In this document: piece after piece, positions 47,255 through 55,388 of the stretch
Numbering within the stretch: position 1 is the first letter of the stretch
How the letters are laid out: the number at the start of each line of letters is the position of its first letter
Source: Prescottella soli
GTDB lineage: Bacteria > Actinomycetota > Actinomycetes > Mycobacteriales > Mycobacteriaceae
Direction: 5' to 3'
Assembly: GCF_040024445.1 (NCBI RefSeq)
Contig: NZ_CP157276.1
Location: 5,270,001 to 5,334,000, forward strand
DNA: 64,000 bases
Translations under genes and position numbers: made by a program
The notes under the pieces: model-generated
Told to the model about the DNA's origin: nothing
The model's input: the letters and a program-made list of their open reading frames with translations, nothing else
Databases searched by the model: none

Positions 47255-48601
47255 ATGGTTTCCGCTGATCCCACCCGCAGCCGCCGGTGGGTCCTGCACC
47301 TCGACATGGACGCATTCTTCGCGTCCGTCGAGCAGCTGACCCGTCCCACGTTGCGCGGCCGTCCGGTCCTCGTCGGTGGGCTCGGGGGTCGGGGCGTGGT
47401 TGCCGGTGCCAGCTACGAGGCGCGGGTGTTCGGTGCGCGGTCGGCGATGCCGATGCACCAGGCCCGGCGCCTGGTGGGGGCGGCTGCCGTCGTGCTTCCC
47501 CCGCGCGGTGCGTTGTACGGGCACGTGAGCCGGCAGGTGTTCGATGCGCTGCGTGTGAAGATGCCGGTGCTGGAGCAGCTTTCGCTCGACGAGGCGTTCG
47601 GCGAGCCGACCGAGTTGGCCGGCGCCACGAAGGCCGAGGTCGAGCGGTACTGCGAGGACCTGCGCGCGCTCGTCCTGGCGGAGACGGGGCTGGTCGCGTC
47701 GATCGGGGCCGGCGCGGGCAAACAGGTCGCGAAGATCGCGTCCGGGCTCGCCAAACCGGACGGGATCACGGTGGTCTCCCCGGACGTGCAGCAGGAGTTG
47801 ATGAGCGCGCTGCCGGTCCGGAAGCTGTGGGGTGTCGGGCCGGTCGCGGAGGAGAAGCTCAAGCGGCTGGGGATCGAGACGATCGGTGCGCTCGCGGCGT
47901 TGCCGGACCCCGAGGTGATCTCGGTGCTCGGCGCGACGATCGGGCCGAGCCTGCAGCGCCTCGCGCGCGGCATCGACGACCGTCCGGTGGCGGAGCGTGC
48001 CGACGCGAAACAGGTCAGTGCGGAAACGACTTTCGCGCAGGACATCGTCACGTTGGGGGAGTTGCGGCGCGCGGTCGAGTCGAGTGCCTCGGCTGCGTAC
48101 CGGCGCCTGGAGCGGGATGGACGCGCGGCCCGCACGGTGGTGCTCAAGCTGCGGAAGTCGGACATGAGCATCGTCACGAGGTCGCTCACGCTGCCGTACG
48201 CGACGACGGATCTGCAGGTCCTCACAGCGACCGCGCAGCGGCAGGTGATCGACCCGCTCGAATTGGGGCCGATCCGGCTCGTCGGGGTGGGGTACGGCGG
48301 CCTGTCGGCGGCGAGCCAGGGATCGCTGTTCCCAGAACTCGATCAGGCCGCCCCCGACGGGGACGACGAAGAGGCGGTGAGTGATTCGGGTCCCGGACCG
48401 AGCGCGGGGACGTCGCCGCAGTGGCGACCCGGGCTGGACGTGTCGCACCCCGAGTACGGTCACGGGTGGGTCCAGGGGGCGGGGCACGGGGTGGTGACGG
48501 TGCGGTTCGAGACACGCAGCACCGGGCGGGGGCCGTCACGTACATTCGTTGACAACGACTGCGACCTGGTGGTCGCGGACGCGACCGACAGCCTCAGGTG
48601 A
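47255..48601 (+). CDS. dinB: Y-family DNA polymerase IV (DinB/DinX)
   Basis: Translesion polymerase. The 448-residue protein has the catalytic start [44 protein letters not shown] with the second acidic pair, the helix-hairpin-helix region [21 protein letters not shown], and a little-finger domain. A clamp-binding motif, QGSLFPEL, lies near residue 352. After it comes a ~65-residue tail with [17 protein letters not shown], resembling the Tudor-like C-terminus of UvrD/PcrA. It corresponds to Rv1537 (DinX) by position after ileS. No SOS box is seen in the 65-base gap upstream. Confidence 0.92.
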   Translation: MVSADPTRSRRWVLHLDMDAFFASVEQLTRPTLRGRPVLVGGLGGRGVVAGASYEARVFGARSAMPMHQARRLVGAAAVVLPPRGALYGHVSRQVFDALRVKMPVLEQLSLDEAFGEPTELAGATKAEVERYCEDLRALVLAETGLVASIGAGAGKQVAKIASGLAKPDGITVVSPDVQQELMSALPVRKLWGVGPVAEEKLKRLGIETIGALAALPDPEVISVLGATIGPSLQRLARGIDDRPVAERADAKQVSAETTFAQDIVTLGELRRAVESSASAAYRRLERDGRAARTVVLKLRKSDMSIVTRSLTLPYATTDLQVLTATAQRQVIDPLELGPIRLVGVGYGGLSAASQGSLFPELDQAAPDGDDEEAVSDSGPGPSAGTSPQWRPGLDVSHPEYGHGWVQGAGHGVVTVRFETRSTGRGPSRTFVDNDCDLVVADATDSLR

Positions 48602-48713
48602 GGTGGGCCTGACCGGTACTCTTGCTGTGAACTGGCGTCATAGCTGGGACTGGGGGACACCGACCCGGCTGATGCGTGAACGATGTTCGACCGAGAATGA
48701 AAAGGACAAGCAC

Positions 48714-49202
48714 TTGAAGCTTCGGAAGATGACCATCGCCGGTGTGGCGATCGCCGCTGCCCTGACCATGTCGGCCTGCTCGAACGACAGCAGCAGCACC
48801 GAGCGCACCACCGCGCAGCAGACCACCACCGCGGCCGCGACCACGCCGGCGGTGGCCCCGCCGACCGCGGACCAGCTCAACGCCGCACTGTCGAAGGCGT
48901 TCGACGAGAGCGTTCCGCTGGATCAGAAGGTTGCGCTCGTTCAGGGTGCCGAGGCCGATCCGGAGCTGATCAACCAGGTCGTCAAGGCCGCGAAGGACGC
49001 CGGCGCCACGATCCAGGTCGTCGACGTCACCCCCACCGGTGACGACACCGTCACCGCGGGTGTCACGCTCACGATCAACGGCCAGGGCAACCCCGGCACG
49101 GTCGAGTTCGTCGCCGAGAACGGCGTCTGGAAGATGTCGAAGCAGTACGCCTGCAACCTCGTCGGAATGGCGAACCTCACCTCGCCGGCTTGCCCCGCGT
49201 AG
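48714..49202 (+). CDS. Lipoprotein related to low-molecular-weight antigen MTB12
   Basis: A 162-residue lipoprotein. The signal peptide MKLRKMTIAGVAIAAALT ends in the lipobox MSAC (Cys22), followed by a Ser/Thr-rich spacer. The C-terminal ~105-residue domain begins PTADQLNAALSKAFDESVP and contains GAEADPELI, TVTAGVTLTINGQ and GTVEFVAENGVWKMSKQYAC. This resembles MTB12/Rv2376c-type domains. TTG 48714 with AAAAGGA seven bases upstream is the only start that gives a signal peptide; the frame above it belongs to leader. Function is unknown, cell-envelope exposed. A strong terminator follows. Confidence 0.82.
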   Translation: MKLRKMTIAGVAIAAALTMSACSNDSSSTERTTAQQTTTAAATTPAVAPPTADQLNAALSKAFDESVPLDQKVALVQGAEADPELINQVVKAAKDAGATIQVVDVTPTGDDTVTAGVTLTINGQGNPGTVEFVAENGVWKMSKQYACNLVGMANLTSPACPA

Positions 49203-49217
49203 TTCCTCGTTCTTGCG

Positions 49218-49263
49218 CCGATGCCGGCGCCACCCGCTCGGGTGGCGCCGGCATCGGTGTTTT
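49218..49263. terminator. Strong terminator between convergent lipoprotein genes
   Basis: Perfect 18-bp stem (49218-49235 and 49240-49257) with a GCTC loop, beginning CCGATGCCGGCG, followed on the plus strand by TGTTTTT. It can stop transcription from both sides. Confidence 0.93.
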
Positions 49264-49268
49264 TCGCG

Positions 49269-50009
49269 CTATGTCGTCGGGGACGCCGCGTGCACCCGGT
49301 CCGCGGTGGTGTGCGCGACGCCGGTCGCGACGTCGCCATCCAAGCCGTCGGGTCCGGTCGCGATCACCTGAACCACCGTCGAATCGACGACGGCGAGGAC
49401 GACGTCGGACACGAGCGTGAATCCGTCGCTGGTCGTGGTGAGCCGTATCGCGGTCGACGCGTCCCCGACGGCGGGTTGCGGACGGGGCTCGATCCGGTAC
49501 TGCACCGACGTCCCGTCGGCGTCCGTGCCGGTGAACGTCGTGCACTCGCGCAGCGTGTCCTGGACGGCGGCGAAGGCGTCCGCGGCGCCGGTCCCCGCGT
49601 ACCCGGCGGCGTCGACGTCGATGCTCGTGAATCCGGGACCGGTGAAGTTCTCCTCGGCCGAGGCCGCGGCCCCGGGGACCTGACGGGCCACCGTGTCGGC
49701 CACGTTCGCGCAACGGGTGGGGTTCGTCGTGGACCGATCGGTGCCCGGGTCGCTGTCGGACTGGCCCAGGTCGGGGATCGCGGGCAGGCGGGCGTATCCG
49801 GCGGGCAGGTCCGTGGCGTCGGGCAGCGCGGCCTGCAGCGTGGCGGCGTCCGGGATCGGACCGGCCGATGGGGTCCCGGGCGCCGTCACCGCGGGGCCCA
49901 GGTCGACCGCCGCGGGCGCCGACTCGTCGGAGGATCCGCACGCGGCCAGCGGCGTCCCGAGAGCGACGAGGGCCGCCGCCGCGGCCGCCGTCCGGGTCAG
50001 CCGATCCAC
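49269..50009 (-). CDS. Lipoprotein of unknown function, possible PknH_C-like domain
   Basis: A 246-residue lipoprotein with signal peptide RTAAAAAALVALGTPLAAC (lipobox LAAC) and a ~200-residue exposed domain. The domain has two cysteines (TRCANVADTVA and LRECTTF) that may form a disulfide, and beta-rich segments such as TSVQYRIEPRPQPA and VDSTVVQVIATG. The cysteine pattern is reminiscent of the PknH-type extracellular sensor domain, but I cannot confirm that. GTG 50009 overlaps the 3' end of the upstream lipoprotein gene by 13 bases, so the two are co-transcribed. Confidence 0.78.
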   Translation of the reverse strand: MDRLTRTAAAAAALVALGTPLAACGSSDESAPAAVDLGPAVTAPGTPSAGPIPDAATLQAALPDATDLPAGYARLPAIPDLGQSDSDPGTDRSTTNPTRCANVADTVARQVPGAAASAEENFTGPGFTSIDVDAAGYAGTGAADAFAAVQDTLRECTTFTGTDADGTSVQYRIEPRPQPAVGDASTAIRLTTTSDGFTLVSDVVLAVVDSTVVQVIATGPDGLDGDVATGVAHTTADRVHAASPTT

Positions 50010-50950
50010 TGGACCTTCTCGCCGGTGGTCTGCTGCAGCCGCATCGAGCCCGCGGGATCGCTGAACGACTGGGTGCCCTCGACGGAGACGGAGCCGTCGA
50101 CCGGGAGCGGTGAGCGGAGGTCGACGACGACGGTGCCGCCCCCACGTAGCGCGTAGGAGTCGACGTTGAGTGTGCCCGCGCCGTTCGGCAGTTCGAATAC
50201 GGGGGACTTGGGGAACTGCTCCACCTGGACGTCGACCGTGAGCCGGTCGCCGTCGCGGGCCGACAGGGTGGCGGTCGTCACCTGGTCGAGGGCGATCGCG
50301 CTCATCACCTGCTGATGGATCTTCCACACCGCGCCGACGCCGATCGGCTCGACAGGGAAGGCGACCATGCGGTAGACGGCCTGGTAGAACGCCTGCTCGA
50401 TCATCGACCGGGCCTTGTTCTGAGCGTCGGGGTCGGGCCGCAGGCGCAGCGCCGTGATGGCCCCGGACGAGTTCATCGTGAACCCCGCATGCGAGTTGGT
50501 GGCGGGCGTGAGGAGATCGTTCGTGTCACTGTCGGGGGTGGTCGGGGTGCCGAGCGTGAGATCGACCGTCGTGGCGGGGGTGGTGTCCGTCGCGGCCTGG
50601 GTGACCAGCGCCGTCAACGGCATCGTCAGCTGCGGGGTGGAGAAGTTCTGGGCGGCCTGGCCGTCGATCTGCTGCGACACGTCGGCGGTCGTCACCAGCC
50701 GGGCCTGCTGCTGGGTTCCCTGCCCGGGGCGAAGTTGCACCACCGCCCGCGGCTCGGCCCCGGCGTCGACGATCTCGGTAGTGGCGGTCGTCACCGGGAC
50801 GGTGACCTCGTCGGATGCTGCCCCGACCGCATCGGGGCTGGCTGGGGCGGCGTCACCGCCGCTGCTGCACCCGGCGACCAGCACCGAAAGGGAGAGCGTC
50901 ACCGCGACGAGCGCGGATCCGGTGTGGAAGAGTTTCGAGGACAGTGGCAC
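49997..50950 (-). CDS. Lipoprotein of unknown function
   Basis: A 317-residue lipoprotein with signal peptide [21 protein letters not shown] (lipobox LVAGC near residue 28) followed by a Ser/Ala/Asp-rich linker. The large beta-rich domain has repeated Thr-rich strands and the segments [20 protein letters not shown] and [20 protein letters not shown]. It resembles DUF6263-type lipoproteins, at low certainty. GTG 50950 is divergent from lspA over 65 bases. It overlaps the next lipoprotein gene by 13 bases. Confidence 0.78.
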   Translation of the reverse strand: MPLSSKLFHTGSALVAVTLSLSVLVAGCSSGGDAAPASPDAVGAASDEVTVPVTTATTEIVDAGAEPRAVVQLRPGQGTQQQARLVTTADVSQQIDGQAAQNFSTPQLTMPLTALVTQAATDTTPATTVDLTLGTPTTPDSDTNDLLTPATNSHAGFTMNSSGAITALRLRPDPDAQNKARSMIEQAFYQAVYRMVAFPVEPIGVGAVWKIHQQVMSAIALDQVTTATLSARDGDRLTVDVQVEQFPKSPVFELPNGAGTLNVDSYALRGGGTVVVDLRSPLPVDGSVSVEGTQSFSDPAGSMRLQQTTGEKVQWIG

Positions 50951-51015
50951 GCCAACAGGTTAGTCGGCGTGGGTTGCATGACCGGTCTGTCTCCCGAGTA
51001 GGGGATGATGGCGGG

Positions 51016-51621
51016 GTGAGTGACGACCGCGCCGACAGCGACGACCGTGCAGTGAAGGGCGAATCGATTTCCGAGCCAGCCGTGCCCGAACCCGACGAGG
51101 CTGCCGGGTCGGTGTCGGCCGGGCCGCGTCGGATGGTGCTGCTCGTCGTTGTCGCGGTGGTCGTGCTCGGACTCGACCTGCTGACCAAGGTGCTCGCCGT
51201 CGCGTTCATCGATCCGAAGAATCCGGTCGAGATCATCGGTGACACCGTCACCTTGACGCTGATCCGCAATCCGGGCGCGGCGTTCTCGATGGCCACCGGG
51301 ATGACGTGGCTGCTGACGCTGGTCGCGGTCGGCGTCGTGATCGGCGTGATCAGGATTGGGCGCACGCTCAGCTCGCCGTGGTGGGCGCTGGGTCTCGGTC
51401 TCGTCCTCGGTGGCGCGCTCGGTAATCTGATCGACCGGATCTTCCGCTCGCCCGGCCCGCTGCAGGGTCACGTCGTGGACTTCGTTTCCGTGGGCTGGTG
51501 GCCCGTGTTCAACGTCGCCGACTCGTCGATCGTGTGCGGGGCGATCCTGCTGGTGGCACTCACGCTGTTCGGGATCGAACCGAGCGGCGCCAAGACTTCT
51601 GGAAAGGGGGATGCGGCTTGA
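51016..51621 (+). CDS. lspA: Lipoprotein signal peptidase (SPase II)
   Basis: Aspartic membrane protease that cleaves prolipoprotein signal peptides after lipidation. The 201-residue protein has a ~35-residue acidic cytoplasmic leader, four helices, [21 protein letters not shown], the catalytic aspartates Asp140 in GNLIDRIF and Asp169 in FNVADSSI, and [10 protein letters not shown] between them. GTG 51016 follows GATGGCGGG. It overlaps the pseudouridine synthase gene by four bases (TTGA), as lspA-Rv1540 do in mycobacteria. Confidence 0.95.
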   Translation: MSDDRADSDDRAVKGESISEPAVPEPDEAAGSVSAGPRRMVLLVVVAVVVLGLDLLTKVLAVAFIDPKNPVEIIGDTVTLTLIRNPGAAFSMATGMTWLLTLVAVGVVIGVIRIGRTLSSPWWALGLGLVLGGALGNLIDRIFRSPGPLQGHVVDFVSVGWWPVFNVADSSIVCGAILLVALTLFGIEPSGAKTSGKGDAA

Positions 51622-52544
51622 GGGAGACGCGTTCGATGCCGGTTCCCGACGGACTCGACGGGATGCGGGTGGATGCCGGGCTCGCCCGGCTGCTCGGGCT
51701 GTCGCGCACGGCGGTGGCGGCTCTGACCGAGGAGGGTGCCGTCCTCGTCGACGGGGCACCGGTCGGCAAGTCCGACCGCCTCGCGGCCGGCACGTGGCTC
51801 GAGGTCGAGCTTCCCGAGCCGCCGCGTCCGCTGACGATCGAGGCGGAGCCGGTCGAGGGCATGGAGATCCTCTACGCCGACGACGACGTCGTCGCGGTCG
51901 ACAAGCCCGTGGGAGTCGCGGCGCACGCGAGCGTCGGCTGGACGGGACCGACGGTCATCGGTGGTCTCGCCGCCGCCGGCTTCCGCATCTCGACGTCGGG
52001 CGCGCACGAGCGGCAGGGCATCGTGCACCGTCTCGACGTCGGCACGTCCGGAGTCATGGTGGTCGCGACGTCGGAGCGCGCGTACACGGTCCTCAAGCGG
52101 GCGTTCAAGCAGCGCACCATCGACAAGCGCTATCACGCGCTGGTGCAGGGGCACCCCGATCCGAGCAGCGGCACGATCGACGCGCCGATCGGCCGGCATC
52201 GCAGCAACGACTGGAAGTTCGCGGTCACGGCCGACGGCAAGCCGAGCATCACCCACTACGACACGGTCGAGGCGTTCCAGGCGGCGAGCCTGCTCGACAT
52301 CCACCTCGAGACCGGCCGCACGCACCAGATCCGGGTGCACTTCTCGGCACTGCGCCACCCGTGCTGCGGAGACCTGACGTACGGCGCCGATCCCCGCCTG
52401 GCCGAGCGGCTGGGTCTCGAGCGTCAGTGGCTGCATGCCCGGTCGCTGGGGTTCGCGCATCCGGCCGACGGACACTGGGTCGAGATCACCAGCGAGTACC
52501 CGAAGGATCTGCAGCACGCGCTCGGAGTTCTGCGGGGCACGTGA
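51618..52544 (+). CDS. RluA/RluD-family 23S rRNA pseudouridine synthase
   Basis: Converts uridine to pseudouridine in rRNA. The 308-residue protein has an N-terminal S4 domain ([31 protein letters not shown] region) and the catalytic motif HRLDVGTSG with Asp140, followed by [11 protein letters not shown] and [25 protein letters not shown] 51618 gives a length and N-terminus ([11 protein letters not shown]) like Rv1540, and overlaps the lspA stop by four bases; ATG 51636 is the alternative. Target position in rRNA is not known. Confidence 0.92.
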   Translation: MRETRSMPVPDGLDGMRVDAGLARLLGLSRTAVAALTEEGAVLVDGAPVGKSDRLAAGTWLEVELPEPPRPLTIEAEPVEGMEILYADDDVVAVDKPVGVAAHASVGWTGPTVIGGLAAAGFRISTSGAHERQGIVHRLDVGTSGVMVVATSERAYTVLKRAFKQRTIDKRYHALVQGHPDPSSGTIDAPIGRHRSNDWKFAVTADGKPSITHYDTVEAFQAASLLDIHLETGRTHQIRVHFSALRHPCCGDLTYGADPRLAERLGLERQWLHARSLGFAHPADGHWVEITSEYPKDLQHALGVLRGT

Positions 52545-52545
52545 G

Positions 52546-53214
52546 ATGAGTTCGCGGACCTGGCCGACCGTCCTCGCGGCGCTCGTGCTGGCGGGCACGA
52601 TCGTGGGGCTCGGGGTGGCGAATCCCGTTCCGGTCGGCCGGATCTCGACCGACCGGCTGGGGCCGGACTCCGGCGAGCAGGTGTCGGCGTACCTCGATCG
52701 TGCGCGTGCGACGCTCGGTTCCGAAGGTGACTCGGAACCGGGGACGCAGCACTGGGCGCTGGTGTCGCTGGACGCGCCGGTGACGCCGTCGCAGTTGCTC
52801 GACGTCGTCGGGGACGTCCGGGTGTCGCAGGTGCTCTTCCGAGTGCCGCTGGATCGGGTGCAGACCCCGATGGTGGCGATCCCGGTCGCGGCGAACCGTA
52901 CGGCCGTGGAGCGGGCGCCGTCGGTTGCGGCCGCGCGGTTGCAGTCGTCGGTGGTCGGACACGACCGGCCGTCGCTGCTCGCCGCGCATTCGGCCACCGA
53001 GCTGTCTGCGGGCTGCGCGTGCGTCGTGGGCGCCACGGTGCGCGGTTCGCTCGATCAGTTGCGCGCACTCGACACGGTCCCGGGGGTACGGGCGGTCGAG
53101 GCGCTGCCCGCGGACGCGGTCGCCGGTTCCTTCGCGGTCAGTCCACTGCTGCCGTCGCAGACGTCGATCGTCGTGCCGGGCCCCGACGACGGACCGATAC
53201 CGGGTCTCGCCTGA
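52546..53214 (+). CDS. Exported or membrane-anchored protein of unknown function
   Basis: A 222-residue protein starting one base after the rRNA synthase stop. It has an N-terminal hydrophobic helix (PTVLAALVLAGTIVGLGVA) without a lipobox. The exposed part has a two-part look: QHWALVSLDAPVTPSQLLDVV with RVSQVLFRVPLDRVQTPMVA, then the cysteine pair SAGCACVVGATVRGSLDQLRAL and VPGVRAVEALPADAV. I do not recognise the family. Its tight spacing to lspA-rlu suggests co-transcription. A related protein follows Rv1540-type genes in other mycolata, as far as I recall. Confidence 0.72.
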   Translation: MSSRTWPTVLAALVLAGTIVGLGVANPVPVGRISTDRLGPDSGEQVSAYLDRARATLGSEGDSEPGTQHWALVSLDAPVTPSQLLDVVGDVRVSQVLFRVPLDRVQTPMVAIPVAANRTAVERAPSVAAARLQSSVVGHDRPSLLAAHSATELSAGCACVVGATVRGSLDQLRALDTVPGVRAVEALPADAVAGSFAVSPLLPSQTSIVVPGPDDGPIPGLA

Positions 53215-53260
53215 GCAATTCGCCGGCAGTCGCTGGCTCCGCCCGACAGCGGGTGACCGT

Positions 53261-54319
53261 TCAGGCCTCGGACGTCTGCTTGCGCAGGAAGTCGATGGTC
53301 TGGGCCAGCGCGTTCATGCCGTCGGCGTTGTCGAGGTCGAACTGGTACTCGTGCTCGAGCGGCGGCTGGTGGTCGTCCGGGTAGAACAGCGTGGTCACGT
53401 CCACACCGAGGCCCGTCAGCTTCGCCGCCAGCGCCTTGGACTGCTTGTCGGTCAGGGGATCCGCGTTGCCGCCCGAGATGTACGTCGGCGGGAAGTTCTC
53501 GGTGACGTGGCGGAGCGTCGACATCTGGGCCACCGCCGGCGAGTTCGTGAGGTCCTTGGTTCCCGTGTAGGCCCAGAGCGACTTGTCGGCGCCCCAGCCG
53601 ACGATGCCGGGACCGCCGACCATCTCGGTGATCTCGTAGATGCCGCAGTTCAACACGACACCCCTCAGCTGCTCGGGGCGCAGTGCGGACTCGATCCCGA
53701 CCGCGCGGGCGTAACCGGGGTCGGTGGCGATCGCGGCGAGCTGACTCGACAGCTGCGCCCCGGCCGAGTCGCCGGCGAGGACGATCCGATTCGAATCCAC
53801 GTGCAGGCGTTCGGCGTTCGCGAGGACGTAGGCGTGCGCGTCGCGCAACTGCTCGACCGCGGTCGGATACGTGCGTTCGGGTCCGAGGGAGTAGTCGAGG
53901 GAGACCACGGTGAAGTCGGCGTCGGCGAGCAACTGGTAGTACGCCGCGTAGTCGGTGCGGTGGCCGGAGATCCAGGCGCCGCCGTGCGTCCAGATCACCG
54001 TCGGCAGCGTGTGGGTGGTGTCTGCGACGGTCTCCGGGAAGTGCACGTCGAGGAAGGCGTCGTCGTCGCCGTCGCGGTACTGCTGGTCCGGGATCGACGC
54101 GACCCCGTCGGGCGCGTGTTTCCGCAGGGCGTCGGTGGTCTTCTGGGCGCCGCGATCGAACACCGTGCGCACGAGCATCGCCCCGGGCCACGGGCTGGAG
54201 ACGAACGCGACGACGCCGACGAGCACGATGCCGAGGAGCCCGGCCAGCGTCCAGAGAACGCGTCGGCGCCACGGTCGCGCCGCGACCCCGGTCCCGGGCG
54301 ACTCGGTGGTGGGCGTCAC
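53261..54319 (-). CDS. Membrane-anchored alpha/beta-hydrolase esterase
   Basis: A 352-residue HSL/BD-FAE-type esterase. One N-terminal anchor (RRVLWTLAGLLGIVLVGVVAFV) is followed by an extracytoplasmic hydrolase domain. It carries the oxyanion HGGAW (112-116), nucleophile Ser185 in AGDSAGAQLS, an acid in SGGNADPLTD, and a candidate catalytic His in FYPDDHQPP. GTG 54319 with AAGGAG eight bases upstream is clear; the open frame above it overlaps the divergent rarD promoter. Natural substrate is unknown. It is convergent with the preceding unknown gene. Confidence 0.88.
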   Translation of the reverse strand: MTPTTESPGTGVAARPWRRRVLWTLAGLLGIVLVGVVAFVSSPWPGAMLVRTVFDRGAQKTTDALRKHAPDGVASIPDQQYRDGDDDAFLDVHFPETVADTTHTLPTVIWTHGGAWISGHRTDYAAYYQLLADADFTVVSLDYSLGPERTYPTAVEQLRDAHAYVLANAERLHVDSNRIVLAGDSAGAQLSSQLAAIATDPGYARAVGIESALRPEQLRGVVLNCGIYEITEMVGGPGIVGWGADKSLWAYTGTKDLTNSPAVAQMSTLRHVTENFPPTYISGGNADPLTDKQSKALAAKLTGLGVDVTTLFYPDDHQPPLEHEYQFDLDNADGMNALAQTIDFLRKQTSEA

Positions 54320-54395
54320 AGGGAATCTCCTTGGCGGCGGGTGCAGTTCGATGCAGTGGCGAGTCAGCGTAGCCCGGCGGCTATCGTGGCGGGAC

Positions 54396-55328
54396 GTGAC
54401 ACAACGGACCCGCTCGGAGGATTCCACCGGACTGCTGGCGGGCGTCGGTGCCTACCTGATCTGGGGCATGTTCCCGATCTTCTTCGGTCTCCTCGCACCG
54501 GCCGGTTCGCTCGAGGTGCTGGCCCATCGGATGGTGTGGACCGTTCTGCTGATGCTCGGGGTGCTCGCGGTGCTGGGCCGGCTCGGGTCGTTGCGGGGCA
54601 TGGGTGCGCGGGCGTGGGGACTGGTGTCGGCGGCGACGGTAGCGATCGGGATCAACTGGGGCGTCTACATCTATGCGGTGACGTCCGGCCACGTCGTCGA
54701 AGCCGCCCTCGGCTATTTCGTCAATCCGCTCGTGAGCGTCCTGCTCGGTGTCGTGCTGTTCCGGGAGCGGCTGCGTCCGGCCCAGATCGCCGCGCTCGTC
54801 CTCGCCGCGGTGGCGGTGGTCGTCATCACCGTCGACTACGGGCGCCCGCCGATCGTCGCGCTCACGCTGGCGCTGTCGTTCGCGCTGTACGGGGTGATCA
54901 AGAAGGTGGTGCCGCTCGATCCGCGCACGAGCCTCACGGCGGAGGGCGTGGTGGCGGCGCCGTTCGCGGTGGGGTACCTGGTCGTGCTCGCGGCGACCGG
55001 CACGGGATCGTTCCTCGGCAACGGGGTCGGGCACAGCCTGCTGCTCATGGCGGCCGGGCCGGTCACGGCCGTGCCGTTGTTGCTCTTCGGTGTCGCGGCC
55101 CAGCGGATCCCGCTGACGACGCTCGGCATCCTCCAGTACCTCACCCCGGTGCTGCAGATGATGTGGGGCGTGGTCGTCATGCACGAGGTCATGCCCCCGT
55201 CACGGTGGGTCGGATTCGCCCTCATCTGGGTGGCGTTGGTGGTGTTCACCACCGACGCACTGGTTCGTGCACGTCGGGTTCGCCGCGGCGCGTCGCGGGA
55301 CACCGAGACCGTCGGTGCGAGGGCATAG
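54396..55328 (+). CDS. rarD: RarD-type EamA/DMT permease
   Basis: A 310-residue ten-helix transporter of the drug/metabolite superfamily. It begins GLLAGVGAYLIWGMFPIFFGLLA and has the RarD signatures EVLAHRMVWTVLL, INWGVYIYAV, HVVEAALGYFVNPL and LGILQYLTPVLQMMWGVVV. The two EamA halves are visible. GTG 54396 starts it, divergent from the esterase. RarD substrates are not established. The dnaE1 start lies 60 bases downstream. Confidence 0.9.
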   Translation: MTQRTRSEDSTGLLAGVGAYLIWGMFPIFFGLLAPAGSLEVLAHRMVWTVLLMLGVLAVLGRLGSLRGMGARAWGLVSAATVAIGINWGVYIYAVTSGHVVEAALGYFVNPLVSVLLGVVLFRERLRPAQIAALVLAAVAVVVITVDYGRPPIVALTLALSFALYGVIKKVVPLDPRTSLTAEGVVAAPFAVGYLVVLAATGTGSFLGNGVGHSLLLMAAGPVTAVPLLLFGVAAQRIPLTTLGILQYLTPVLQMMWGVVVMHEVMPPSRWVGFALIWVALVVFTTDALVRARRVRRGASRDTETVGARA

Positions 55329-55388
55329 ACTCAGTGACTGCTGGATCCACCGATACTCGCGTATCGGGCGAAATACAGAGAGGCGCGC

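Noticed and set aside
43884-47315. 1143-codon open frame on the minus strand
   Set aside because: It lies wholly antisense to ileS, with Arg/Val/His/Asp-rich low-complexity content and no domain; it is a GC-rich codon shadow.
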